Counted from the first letter of the stretch, positions 7,748-15,568 are shown. The stretch: 64,000 nucleotides of DNA from an uncultured Prochlorococcus sp. (GCA_902519235.1 CABYJE010000003.1:1-64000), one strand, 5' to 3'. The notes: a model not told the origin generated them from the sequence alone. Made by a program: numbers and translations.

Positions 7748-7904
7748 GTTTCTTCTCCCATAATTCTTCCACTTCATTAAGGTAAACGACTATTGAAAGT
7801 TGGGTATATTTCATTAACGCTGCAAGTTCACCTAAAGCATCAGGCATACCCGCGTAACATTCACACGCTTCATAGAATCGAACCTTTGAAGCAAGAAAAT
7901 CCAT
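7731..7904 (-). CDS. 57-residue protein or -1 frameshift extension of the upstream gene
   Basis: An ORF from ATG 7904 to TAG 7731 encodes an acidic helical peptide (FLASKVRFYEACECYAG, VVYLNEVEELWEKK). It has no good ribosome binding site. The same frame stays open upstream into the run of nine A (minus strand, 7949-7957) near the end of the preceding gene, so a -1 slip would fuse the two products. It overlaps the following terminase-like gene by 17 bp. No family is recognised. Confidence 0.5.
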   Translation of the reverse strand: MDFLASKVRFYEACECYAGMPDALGELAALMKYTQLSIVVYLNEVEELWEKKHGFNY

Positions 7905-7927
7905 AATTTGAATTAGGTGTGGATCAA

Positions 7928-8302
7928 TTAAATCTCTTGTAGGTTCAGTTTTTTTTTAGATTCCAGGAGTATTTCTTTTAACCTTTCACTCTTCATTTCT
8001 AAAGAACCCTTTTCAGTCTCCCAAACTTGCATTTGGTTTCTCATAGCTCTATCAATATTTGCAGCTTTCATATCTAGCTCTTCAATTTCAACTTCAACCT
8101 GTTTTCTATAAAACTCATCATTGCAGAGTTGTGGTAACTGTTCATTCCAGAACCAATGATTTGTTTCAGGTGTAATACCTGAGAATGTTGGATCTTCTTT
8201 TGACCTAGCTTGAGAATCTTCTTTGACTCTTTGCAATGTAGTGGCATAAATATTGCCAGTTACTTTTAAGAAGTTTGCTAGTGGGTGTGATTTAGAAATC
8301 AT
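7928..8302 (-). CDS. Element B helical protein of unknown function
   Basis: The first half of this 124-residue protein contains a Pro/Trp-rich patch (GITPETNHWFWNEQLPQL). The second half is a predicted coiled coil (VEVEIEELDMKAANIDRAM to the end). Its ATG overlaps the stop of the upstream gene by 4 bp (ATGA). The gene ends in a nine-A tract, GAA TCT AAA AAA AAA CTG, shortly before TAA, a possible slippery site. A structural or packaging accessory role is conceivable from context but not shown. Confidence 0.6.
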   Translation of the reverse strand: MISKSHPLANFLKVTGNIYATTLQRVKEDSQARSKEDPTFSGITPETNHWFWNEQLPQLCNDEFYRKQVEVEIEELDMKAANIDRAMRNQMQVWETEKGSLEMKSERLKEILLESKKKLNLQEI

Positions 8303-8688
8303 ATTCTTGGCCTCCCATAATGATCTAAGTTGCGAACACTTCTATATTCTCTTTTGGCCTTTTCTTCTAAGTTTCTTTGTCTTAACGCTTCAGTTTTTTC
8401 AACCATTGATGCAACCATTTGATCATATTCATCTTTTTCTTTTAACTTACGTTCCCAATAGCCAGTTGAGATTTTTAAGTAAGCTGCAAGTTCTTTATGG
8501 TTACGTTCAATAATTGATTTTAAGGTTAATCCAAATTTAGTTGGATCTACTGGTTGGCCATAAGGCCTCTTTGGTAATAGACCAGCAGAACCTTCAAAAG
8601 AATTAATTAGAGTTTCAATTTCTCTAGCCTCATGTTCAACCTTTTGTTGGTCATCAAAGGACTTAAATAAGCGTTCTTCTAAACTCAT
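8299..8688 (-). CDS. Element B helical protein, possible HTH
   Basis: I start this gene at ATG 8688 (MSLEERLFKS); a TTG 51 bases further upstream would add residues with little protein character. The 129-residue product has acidic helices, a central stretch resembling an HTH (NHKELAAYLKISTGYWERKL) and a charged coiled-coil C-terminus (ALRQRNLEEKAKREY). It overlaps the next gene by 4 bp, so it is part of the minus-strand operon leading to the terminase-like gene. No family is recognised. Confidence 0.55.
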   Translation of the reverse strand: MSLEERLFKSFDDQQKVEHEAREIETLINSFEGSAGLLPKRPYGQPVDPTKFGLTLKSIIERNHKELAAYLKISTGYWERKLKEKDEYDQMVASMVEKTEALRQRNLEEKAKREYRSVRNLDHYGRPRI

Positions 8689-8852
8689 AGACGTAATAAG
8701 AAAAGGGACATTCCTGAGTCCCAGAGAGAGGCAGTTCAAAGGCTACACTAAGACCCCACACCTATTGTAGTTACTGGGTTCTAGCTATGTTTTAAGTCAA
8801 CTTTTATGTACTAATATCTACAGGTAAACCAAGTAAAATATGAAGCAATATG

Positions 8853-9047
8853 TCAGCGTTTTAGATAATAATTAGGTTTAGTTCTCTTAAAAGGTTTTTT
8901 AAATACTACTAACCATTTTAAAAATTCTTTCCAATCTTTAGCCTTACAAAATGCCATGTGAATCTCATGCCGTTGACTTACTGAATAACAGCGTTGGTTC
9001 ATTATCTTTGCAAGAGTTCTTGAATGAAGTGGAATTTCGTCTCTCAT
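8853..9047 (-). CDS. Small basic protein of element B
   Basis: This 64-residue protein is rich in Lys/Arg and aromatics (KEFLKWLVVFKKPFKRTK). Its start overlaps the last base of the zinc-ribbon gene upstream, which argues for real translation. There is no recognisable domain. The basic character would suit nucleic-acid binding. About 165 bases of apparently empty DNA (8689-8852) separate it from the next minus-strand gene. Confidence 0.45.
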   Translation of the reverse strand: MRDEIPLHSRTLAKIMNQRCYSVSQRHEIHMAFCKAKDWKEFLKWLVVFKKPFKRTKPNYYLKR

Positions 9048-9355
9048 TAGTAATCACACTCCCTCTCTAAACAATCAGGCGGATAATAGATTTTATAATC
9101 ACACTCCACACAAGCCCATTTAGCTGAAGGCATTTCTAAAGTACAGCCCATAATTGCCCATTTACCAGAGTGAGCAGCTTCAGCAGTTGGCATACCCCAA
9201 AGACAAGGTTTAATAGATTTTTTTGCTTTGCATTTTGGACAGTTTTGAATTTTATGCCAGCGATATTCGCCATCAAAAAGCTTGTAGCAATTTTCCATTA
9301 ACTTTCCTCGAAAGTACCAAGTGTCATCAATAGGTGGTGGATCTTTTCTTTTCAT
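9047..9355 (-). CDS. Zinc-ribbon protein of element B
   Basis: The 102-residue protein has two Cys pairs, C39-x2-C42 (NCPKCK) and C82-x2-C85 (ACVECDY), about 40 residues apart, the layout of a zinc ribbon. Between them is IMGCTLEMPSAKW. Small phage-borne proteins of this layout include Lar-type restriction-alleviation proteins, but the similarity is too weak to name it. It begins 3 bases after the recombinase stop and shares one base with the following gene. Confidence 0.55.
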   Translation of the reverse strand: MKRKDPPPIDDTWYFRGKLMENCYKLFDGEYRWHKIQNCPKCKAKKSIKPCLWGMPTAEAAHSGKWAIMGCTLEMPSAKWACVECDYKIYYPPDCLERECDY

Positions 9356-9357
9356 AA

Positions 9358-10593
9358 TTATTGTTGTTGCTGTTGTTGTTGACGTAATAATTTTGCTGTT
9401 AGTAGAGCATCATTTTTGTTATATGCTTTCTGATAAGTTGAGGAATGAATGTCCTCGCTATGACCCATAAATTTTGAAGCTGTAGCAGTATTGATATTTA
9501 AATTTGCGGTTCGATAGCCATACGCGTGTCTCAAGTCATACGGCTCAAACCCTGCATCACATTTACCAGCAAACCATTTTGTATATGTGTTATTTACCTT
9601 CTTTAAAACTTTTGAATCATATTCACTAGCGTGATCTATAGAAAAAATCTTATTAACTTCTAAGATATTTAATTCTCTTGCCCAATCCTGATGTAAGGCT
9701 AAAGCAACTCTCCATTCAGTTGGTTTTTTATTTTTTTCTACAGTTAATATTTCTGCAAAAATTTCTCCTTCTTCCTCAAATGGTTTAATACTCCATACTT
9801 CAGATGTTCTTGCACCAAATACAAATTGAGCAGCTAATGCCCAACCCCATTGTCTCTGGGCTGGCAAAAATGATTTATCTTTTCTAGTTCTTACATTCTG
9901 AACGTCATCTCTTAAGGCTCTAACAATTTCAAGATATTCCTCATCAGTTAATCTTTTTCTAGCTCTTTTCTTGAGTTCTGTATTGTATGCCTGTTGTGTA
10001 GCTGTTGCCCACTCCCCAAGTTTTTTTAAATTAGAAATCTCTGCAAACTTTCCAACCAATAAACAATATTTAGCAAAATCTGCTTTTTTCTTTGAAGCCT
10101 TTGGAAATGTATTACCAAGTTCAAAAATATTTTCAGTATTAAAAATTTGATGTTTTTCTAGCTTATTAATATAGTGCTGAATTTGATACCAGTAACCTTC
10201 ACTAGTTTTATCTTTATCTTCCTGACTCCAGAAATACTTTTCATACCTTTTTAGAATATCTCCAACTTTTTTACTAGCTGGTTTTAATTCAATAACTTCT
10301 TCCTCCTCCTTCTTTTGCCAGTTCTCCCATTTAAAAGAACCACCAATTTTTTCATCACTTAATTTTTTAGCTAACCTATGAGCCTCATCAAGATTTTTAA
10401 TATCAGCTTTTAAATTTATTGGAACTCTTTGCTGGATAGTCTGATTAGATTCTGGATTAGTTTTACTTGGCAAATAAGCTCTAAGGGTAAATCCATCTTT
10501 CCTAATCTGTATAGTTACTCCTCTTCTTTCACTCTTCAAAAGCCTATTTCTAGCATCAAGCTTTATATCTAATATTTGTTGTGAATTTGCCAT
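9358..10593 (-). CDS. Tyrosine recombinase/integrase of element B
   Basis: This 411-residue recombinase is probably responsible for integration at tRNA-Ser(UGA), whose gene starts 211 bp away. Catalytic residues visible are R262 (FGARTSEVW), R355 in YDLRHAYGYR, H378 (MGHS) and Y387 (SSTYQK). The first His of H-x-x-R is replaced by Y352. The N-terminal 200 residues hold the arm- and core-binding domains. The protein ends in seven glutamines encoded by a TTG/CTG-rich microsatellite on the plus strand (9361-9381), so tail length may vary. It has the same type and placement as the element A recombinase. Confidence 0.92.
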   Translation of the reverse strand: MANSQQILDIKLDARNRLLKSERRGVTIQIRKDGFTLRAYLPSKTNPESNQTIQQRVPINLKADIKNLDEAHRLAKKLSDEKIGGSFKWENWQKKEEEEVIELKPASKKVGDILKRYEKYFWSQEDKDKTSEGYWYQIQHYINKLEKHQIFNTENIFELGNTFPKASKKKADFAKYCLLVGKFAEISNLKKLGEWATATQQAYNTELKKRARKRLTDEEYLEIVRALRDDVQNVRTRKDKSFLPAQRQWGWALAAQFVFGARTSEVWSIKPFEEEGEIFAEILTVEKNKKPTEWRVALALHQDWARELNILEVNKIFSIDHASEYDSKVLKKVNNTYTKWFAGKCDAGFEPYDLRHAYGYRTANLNINTATASKFMGHSEDIHSSTYQKAYNKNDALLTAKLLRQQQQQQQ

Positions 10594-10613
10594 TGTTCGG
10601 ATAGAAAAAGTTG

Positions 10614-10635
10614 GTGGCCTTGTCTCGGTGGCCTT
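10614..10635 (+). repeat. Right subterminal motif with paired TGGCCT
   Basis: TGGCCT occurs at 10615 and 10629, the same 14-bp period and orientation as at the left end (3935 and 3949). Over 22 bases the two ends agree at 18 positions. It lies 21 bp upstream of the recombinase start, so bound recombinase could also control its own promoter. Confidence 0.6.
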
Positions 10636-10801
10636 ATTCTAACCAATATGTACAAATAGGTGCAAGTTGACCTATATTCTGTCAATCAAAAAATGTTTTC
10701 ATTTTATAACCCCTGAGAACCCTAGTTATAACGTGAATTGCTTGACTATGACTGACTTCTTATGATATATATTAATGGTTCGGATACAACTGAATAACCC
10801 G

Positions 10802-10846
10802 TTGGAGGGGTGGTCGAGTGGTTTAAGGCTCTAGTCTTGAAAACTA
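10802..10846 (+). repeat. attR: right copy of the 45-bp attachment repeat, inside tRNA-Ser
   Basis: This is identical to 3843-3887 and forms the 5' half of the functional tRNA gene. After integration the element supplies the promoter side and the 5' half of the tRNA. Upstream, TTGACT at about 10742 followed by an AT-rich TATGATATATATT stretch could serve as the new promoter. Confidence 0.9.
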
Positions 10847-10890
10847 GCGTGTCTGCAAGGGCACCGTGGGTTCGAATCCCACCCCCTCCG
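10804..10890 (+). tRNA. tRNA-Ser (anticodon UGA)
   Basis: The gene is 87 bases long. The acceptor GGAGGGG pairs with CCCCTCC, discriminator G is at 10890, and the anticodon loop CTTGAAA has TGA at 10838-10840. A long variable arm of the serine class and a TTCGAAT T-loop are present. CCA is not encoded. It is the integration target, and its 5' half is duplicated at 3843-3887. Confidence 0.96.
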
Positions 10891-10994
10891 TCCTATAAAT
10901 TAATTTCAAAGATCTTAAAATTTAATTTAAAAACTTTTTACAATTTATTTTAATTCAAATTTTTCAATAATATTTCCTAAGTTTTTCCCAAAAA

Positions 10995-11717
10995 ATGACG
11001 AATCAAGGTGAGAATATTACAAAAGATAGGATTGGTTTCGAGAAGTCGAATATAGCATTAGGTTTTTTATATAAGGAATGGTATGAATTAATTTCAAAGT
11101 TTCTTTCTGAAATCGAAGGATTAAATATTGAACTGGGATGCGGTGCAAGTTTTATAGATCAGGTTAATAAAAGCATAAAAAAAACAGACGTTTTTTTAAA
11201 TGAAAATACTGATTTCAAACTTGATGCAATAGATATTGGGAAAGACTTTGAAAACAAAATATCAAATTTAATCTTGGTTAATGTTTTTCATCACATAAGC
11301 GACCCAGAATTATTTTTGAAATCAGCAGAAAAGTCTCTCTTGCCAGGAGGAAGAATAATAATGATTGAACCAAGCAATAATCTATGGAGTAGATTGATCT
11401 ATAACTTTGTAGGTCACGAACCCTTTGATACAAGTCAAGTTGGATGGAACTTTCAATCTAAAGATCCCTTATTAGACTCAAATCAAGCTCTTTCATGGAT
11501 AATTTTTGAAAGGGATTACAAAAAATTCAAAAATTTATTCCCTATGTTTTCTTTAATTCAAAAAAAGAATATAATGACATTTTCATATTTATTAAGTGGA
11601 GGCCATTCTTTCAATACGAGACTTGGTAAGTTGATTAAATTAACCAGAATTATTGAGAAATTCTTCTTTGATAAATATTTAGGGATGTTTAATTTAATAT
11701 GTTTAGAAAAAATTTAA
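10995..11717 (+). CDS. Class I SAM-dependent methyltransferase
   Basis: The SAM site of this 240-residue protein is visible as IELGCGAS (motif I, around residue 45). LILVNVFHHISDPELF follows, and then LLPGGRIIMIEP, the usual post-motif order of Methyltransf_11-type enzymes. The substrate is unknown. The 3' end overlaps the next membrane-protein gene by 19 bp. This is the first gene past the tRNA integration site, so it may itself belong to island DNA or be the ancestral neighbour. Confidence 0.75.
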   Translation: MTNQGENITKDRIGFEKSNIALGFLYKEWYELISKFLSEIEGLNIELGCGASFIDQVNKSIKKTDVFLNENTDFKLDAIDIGKDFENKISNLILVNVFHHISDPELFLKSAEKSLLPGGRIIMIEPSNNLWSRLIYNFVGHEPFDTSQVGWNFQSKDPLLDSNQALSWIIFERDYKKFKNLFPMFSLIQKKNIMTFSYLLSGGHSFNTRLGKLIKLTRIIEKFFFDKYLGMFNLICLEKI

Positions 11718-12247
11718 ATTTCAAATCAACAATATTTAAAATTTTCATATTTTATATAATAATTTATTTTTTTGCTCTCTTTCTTCGATATAGCAATGGG
11801 TTTGAGAATTTAATAATCGATATTGAGTATAGATATTTAGTACTAATAAATGTTATTTCTATATTTCTTGGTCTACCGCTATCTATTGTATTTGACTTAT
11901 TATTGATGAAGTTTTTAGGTTTAAAATATATTGTTTTTTTTGCGCCAATTTTAACTACTTTAGGGGTTGCTCAAATCATAATTTTCAGGAAAACAAATTT
12001 CAGATTGTCAAAAAATATGCCTTTCATACAAAATATTAGAAATCAAGGAATAAAGCATAATTTTGCAAATATTACTTTTAGACCAATTTTCATATTTATA
12101 ATACGCTCTTTCCCAATTTTACCTTTTTCTTTGGGAAGTTATTTCATTGCATCATCAGAGATAAATAAAAGATTGATAATAGTCAATTCACTTATTGGGT
12201 CATACTTTTATTATTTTTCTCTTTTTTTCATTATCCAAATTGTTTAG
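11699..12247 (+). CDS. Membrane protein, possibly VTT/DedA-like
   Basis: This 182-residue protein has about four hydrophobic segments. The C-terminal stretch FIIRSFPILPFSLGSYFIA resembles the R-x-x-P-x-x-P-F core of VTT (DedA/TVP38) membrane proteins, proposed lipid scramblases or transporters. The preceding GLPLSIVFDLLLMKFLG also fits. It overlaps the methyltransferase gene, suggesting joint expression. The assignment is tentative. Confidence 0.5.
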   Translation: MFRKNLNFKSTIFKIFIFYIIIYFFALFLRYSNGFENLIIDIEYRYLVLINVISIFLGLPLSIVFDLLLMKFLGLKYIVFFAPILTTLGVAQIIIFRKTNFRLSKNMPFIQNIRNQGIKHNFANITFRPIFIFIIRSFPILPFSLGSYFIASSEINKRLIIVNSLIGSYFYYFSLFFIIQIV

Positions 12248-12354
12248 TACATTAAGACCTTTTCATTATTAATTATTTTGTATTTAGAAAGATATTTTCT
12301 TATTCTTCATTTCGCAATTGATATAGAATATTTTTATAAAATATAAATTAAATT

Positions 12355-13035
12355 TTGAAATCAGTGAAAACCCCTTGGGGTGAGATCTCTCCAGAAGTTA
12401 ATCTATTCCCCATTTATTACATAATTTTTATTTATGGATTTGTTTATATCCTTCCTTATGGGGAAAATATTATTGGTTCAACATGGTTTAATTTTTTAAA
12501 AATTGAAGATGGTCCTTTAGAATGGCTTCAGTTTATTGAATACTTAATTTCATCAATATTTGGCATTTTTATCTATTTCAGAAGTAAAAATAAAAGTACA
12601 ATAAATTCATTTATTTGGTTAATTCTCAGCGCTTTTTGCTTCTTCGTTGCCGCCGAAGAAATAAGTTGGGGTGAAAGGATAACAGGTTTTTCTCTTAATT
12701 CTTTAACAGAGATAAGTATTCAAAGTGAAACTAATTTACATAATCTTCCATTTTTCCATGATTTCTTTCTTGATCCTATTTTGGTTGCGATTTGTATTTT
12801 ATTTGGTTGGATAGGTTGGAGAAAATGGCCATATTTGAATTCAATCCCTAACAAAAAATTAAGCTTATTTTTCTTGATAACTGCTTTATATATTTTCTAT
12901 TATGAGATATCGTGGGCCTCTACCGTTGAACATATAAGGAATGATTTAGAAATTTATGAATTTTTACTTTCAACTGGGATATTTTTACATTTTTGGAACA
13001 ACTTGAAATTATTTGTTAACGGAAATTCTAAATAA
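12355..13035 (+). CDS. Multi-pass membrane protein of unknown function
   Basis: The 226-residue protein has five or six hydrophobic segments. Charged motifs are visible between them: AAEEISWGERITGF and YYEISWASTVEHI, two related E-I-S-W elements. The acidic and histidine residues within them could bind a metal or a lipid headgroup. It starts at TTG 12355; no better start lies upstream. I recognise no family. Confidence 0.55.
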   Translation: MKSVKTPWGEISPEVNLFPIYYIIFIYGFVYILPYGENIIGSTWFNFLKIEDGPLEWLQFIEYLISSIFGIFIYFRSKNKSTINSFIWLILSAFCFFVAAEEISWGERITGFSLNSLTEISIQSETNLHNLPFFHDFFLDPILVAICILFGWIGWRKWPYLNSIPNKKLSLFFLITALYIFYYEISWASTVEHIRNDLEIYEFLLSTGIFLHFWNNLKLFVNGNSK

Positions 13036-13206
13036 TTTGAATTTAACTTTTTTTAATGCAAAATTAATTAAATAAAATACAAAGTTCTTTAAAACTATCT
13101 TGACAAGAATAATTGGCAGAATTAAGTCACTAAGAATCAAAATTTATCAGCAATTTTTACGCTCTTCTTTTTTATTTTTGTTAATATATAATTTTGTTAA
13201 AAACTA

Positions 13207-13407
13207 ATGAGCAAAGGATTCGCAGATAATACATACAAGTCCTTAAAAGCAAAAAAATTTACTTCTTCTAGTGAACCTCAAGGAAGATTAATTCCTTGGT
13301 CACCTTGGCCCCCTGCTAATTTTCAAACAAGATATCCAGCTTTTCCTTTTGTTCTTACAGTACTAATCTTAATAGTTGGTCAATGGTATTTTTCTCTTCT
13401 AAGATGA
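13207..13407 (+). CDS. Small single-pass membrane protein
   Basis: The 66-residue protein has a polar N-terminus, a tryptophan/proline-rich patch (IPWSPWPPANFQTRYP) and a C-terminal hydrophobic helix (FVLTVLILIVGQWYF). It resembles small thylakoid-associated proteins of cyanobacteria in general form only. The ATG is well placed after an AT-rich leader. Function is unknown. Confidence 0.6.
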   Translation: MSKGFADNTYKSLKAKKFTSSSEPQGRLIPWSPWPPANFQTRYPAFPFVLTVLILIVGQWYFSLLR

Positions 13408-13460
13408 CTTGAAAATGGCTTTTTATTAACATTTAAGTTGAATTTATTTTAAAAATTATT

Positions 13461-14045
13461 TTGTTTTTTTCAATATTATTATTAGCCCATTTTCAAGCAG
13501 CAGTCATCCCAATAGTATTAGGAATAAAATCAATCAATCAATTCAGGCATATAACAAAGAACAAGTTGATACCTTTTGGTTTTATTTTTTTAGGATTAGC
13601 TTCAGTTTCTGAAATGATAGATCATACACAAACATCTTGGATTTATATTGATCATTCCTCTCTATTTAATTGGCTATTTTATTCTTTTCTATCTTTAGGA
13701 CTAACATGTTTATCAATATCAGTTATAAAAAATAAACTTATTCAAATATTTAACTTTTGTATTGCTTTATGTTCAATAACCTCATACTTTATATTTGATA
13801 AAAAAATTGCTCTTTTTTTTCAAGTTCTCATAAGTATTTTTCTAATATTTAATTGGCAAAGAACTTTTAAAGATTGGCTGTTAATGCTTTACCCGATATT
13901 CGGAATTGTATTTACAACATTCTTTGGAACAAATCTCTCAATTAGTGGTGATCAATTTTGGCATATCTTTATAGGACCCTCTGGAACAATAAGCGTCCTT
14001 GTATTTTATTTAATATTAAAAAGGTCGAGCAAAAAATTTATTTAA
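13461..14045 (+). CDS. Multi-pass membrane protein of unknown function
   Basis: The 194-residue protein has about six hydrophobic segments and few charges (SEMIDHTQTSWIYIDHSS between segments 2 and 3 is the main polar loop, with two His and acidic residues). It begins with TTG. It is followed 7 bases later by a secreted-protein gene, so the two may share a transcript. There is no family assignment. Confidence 0.5.
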   Translation: MFFSILLLAHFQAAVIPIVLGIKSINQFRHITKNKLIPFGFIFLGLASVSEMIDHTQTSWIYIDHSSLFNWLFYSFLSLGLTCLSISVIKNKLIQIFNFCIALCSITSYFIFDKKIALFFQVLISIFLIFNWQRTFKDWLLMLYPIFGIVFTTFFGTNLSISGDQFWHIFIGPSGTISVLVFYLILKRSSKKFI

Positions 14046-14052
14046 GATTCTC

Positions 14053-14382
14053 ATGAAAATGATTATATATACGGGTTTTGTAATATGTTTAATCACAATC
14101 ATCTCTCCAATTCAGATTTTTGCTGATACTGCTTTAGATGTTTATATGAATGATTTTTACTCTAAATCGAATGAAGCTAGCCAGATTCTTAAAGAAATTG
14201 AAAATAGTCTAAAAGAGGGATCAAGAAAAAAAGTATGCTCTAGGCAAAGAGAGGCAGCAAGATTAGGCCTATTAGCTAATAAATCATTGATTAAAGCCTT
14301 TGAAATAGAGGGGGCTAATCCACCAATGGGAGCAATAAAGGCAAGTCAACAAAGATGGGAATCTATTCTGAATGAGTGCTGA
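14053..14382 (+). CDS. Small secreted protein of unknown function
   Basis: An N-terminal signal peptide (about 24 residues, ending near QIFA-DTA) is followed by an 85-residue helical domain with two cysteines (KVCSRQREAARLG and the final NEC). These could form a disulphide in the periplasm or thylakoid lumen. Found directly behind a membrane-protein gene. No family is recognised. Confidence 0.55.
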   Translation: MKMIIYTGFVICLITIISPIQIFADTALDVYMNDFYSKSNEASQILKEIENSLKEGSRKKVCSRQREAARLGLLANKSLIKAFEIEGANPPMGAIKASQQRWESILNEC

Positions 14383-14409
14383 AGAAAGTCAGTAAATCTA
14401 TAAATCCTT

Positions 14410-14844
14410 TTAAATTTGCATTCTAACAGATTTACTAATAAATGGTATTTCAGGTTCAATTCCATAAATACATTGAAAAATCGAATATATAAAAATACAT
14501 AGTGTAAATATAAAAATAATTGAGCCTAATTCAACTATGGGAAATATTCTCAAGAGATATGAAATTATTATCAAAGCAATATCAATGAGTAATGCTTGGC
14601 ATGCGTTATATCTAACGAAATAAGGGACTTTTGGATTCCTTGCTAATCCAGCAAACAAAATTATAAATAATAGAAAACCACCAAAAGGCAATGATTTCTC
14701 AATTAATGCTATTGGGAAAGTTAGAAATAATAGTATTTTTAAAAATGAATATTTATAGAACAAATAATATCCAAAAGGTATTGATGCCTTTAATGGCAAA
14801 GTATACAAAAATACTGATGAGAGTCTCTGGAATATCTGATTCAA
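14410..14844 (-). CDS. Tic20-family membrane protein
   Basis: The 144-residue protein has four transmembrane helices. The segment NPKVPYFVRYNACQALLIDI is characteristic of the cyanobacterial Tic20/Ycf60 family, homologous to the chloroplast inner-envelope translocon component. Its role in cyanobacteria is unsettled. The start is TTG at 14844. It converges with the secreted-protein gene to its left. Confidence 0.75.
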   Translation of the reverse strand: MNQIFQRLSSVFLYTLPLKASIPFGYYLFYKYSFLKILLFLTFPIALIEKSLPFGGFLLFIILFAGLARNPKVPYFVRYNACQALLIDIALIIISYLLRIFPIVELGSIIFIFTLCIFIYSIFQCIYGIEPEIPFISKSVRMQI

Positions 14845-14977
14845 TATATTATTTAAATTTTGTATTCATATTTTAGCCTAATTTTTCTGAACTTAATAAA
14901 TGACTTAGCTTCGAAAAAATCAACTTTGGCAGATGGTTATTAAATATTAGATAATTGATTAAGGTTCATAATTCAAA

Positions 14978-15367
14978 ATGCGTATTCTACATACAATGTT
15001 GAGGGTTGGAGATTTAGATAAATCCATTGATTTCTACGTTAATAGATTAGGAATGAATTTATTAAGAAAAAAGGATTACCCTCATGGAAAATTCACTTTG
15101 GCATTTGTTGGTTATGGCTCAGAAAAAGAAAACACAGTAATTGAATTAACTTATAACTGGGACAAAAAGTCTGAAGACTATGAGCTTGGTGATAAATATG
15201 GTCATATAGCTATTGGAGTAAAAGATATTCATTTAATTTGCCAAGGATTAGAAAATAATGGATGCAAAGTAACAACCAAACCTAAAACAATGAAAAACAG
15301 TACTACTGTCTTGGCTTTTGTTGAGGATCCTGATGGATATAAAATTGAACTTATTGAAAGAGATTAA
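14978..15367 (+). CDS. gloA: Lactoylglutathione lyase (glyoxalase I)
   Basis: The 129-residue two-module glyoxalase fold has the expected metal ligands: H5 (ILHTMLRV), E56 (VIELTYNW), H76 (YGHIAIGV) and E125 (KIELIE). It turns the methylglyoxal-glutathione hemithioacetal into S-lactoylglutathione. The length matches bacterial GloA of the nickel-using class. It is a single gene with its own leader. Confidence 0.92.
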   Translation: MRILHTMLRVGDLDKSIDFYVNRLGMNLLRKKDYPHGKFTLAFVGYGSEKENTVIELTYNWDKKSEDYELGDKYGHIAIGVKDIHLICQGLENNGCKVTTKPKTMKNSTTVLAFVEDPDGYKIELIERD

Positions 15368-15568
15368 AAGTTCAGAAGTCTCTAATTAAATAAATAAATA
15401 ACTAAAATAAAAAATAATTTAAAAGATTCAATTATCTAATAAATCCATATCCAACTACCGAAAAAAATACATATAAAACAATCCTGGATAGACTCTAAAG
15501 TTTAAAGTGTTCAATAACATTATTTCTAATATTCCAGATCAAAACAAAAAAAACTTAAAACTTTATGT

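Larger units (their letters stand above)
3843..10846. mobile_element. Integrative element B, about 7 kb, in tRNA-Ser(UGA), tycheposon/satellite-like
   Basis: The element is bounded by 45-bp direct repeats (3843-3887 and 10802-10846) made of the tRNA 5' half. It encodes a primase-polymerase and VirE-like helicase on the plus strand. The minus strand carries a terminase-small-subunit-like gene, small unknown genes and a tyrosine recombinase adjacent to the intact tRNA. Both ends share a 22-bp motif in the same orientation (3934-3955 and 10614-10635). All genes appear intact. There is no portal, capsid or tail gene, so any packaging would depend on a helper phage. Tycheposon membership is inferred from host type, tRNA target and gene content. 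Confidence 0.85.

Noticed and set aside
7748-7777. Longer N-terminus (MKWKNYGRRN) for the terminase-like gene
   Set aside because: ATG 7777 lacks a ribosome binding site and lies in the overlap with the previous gene; ATG 7747 has GGGAG at good distance.
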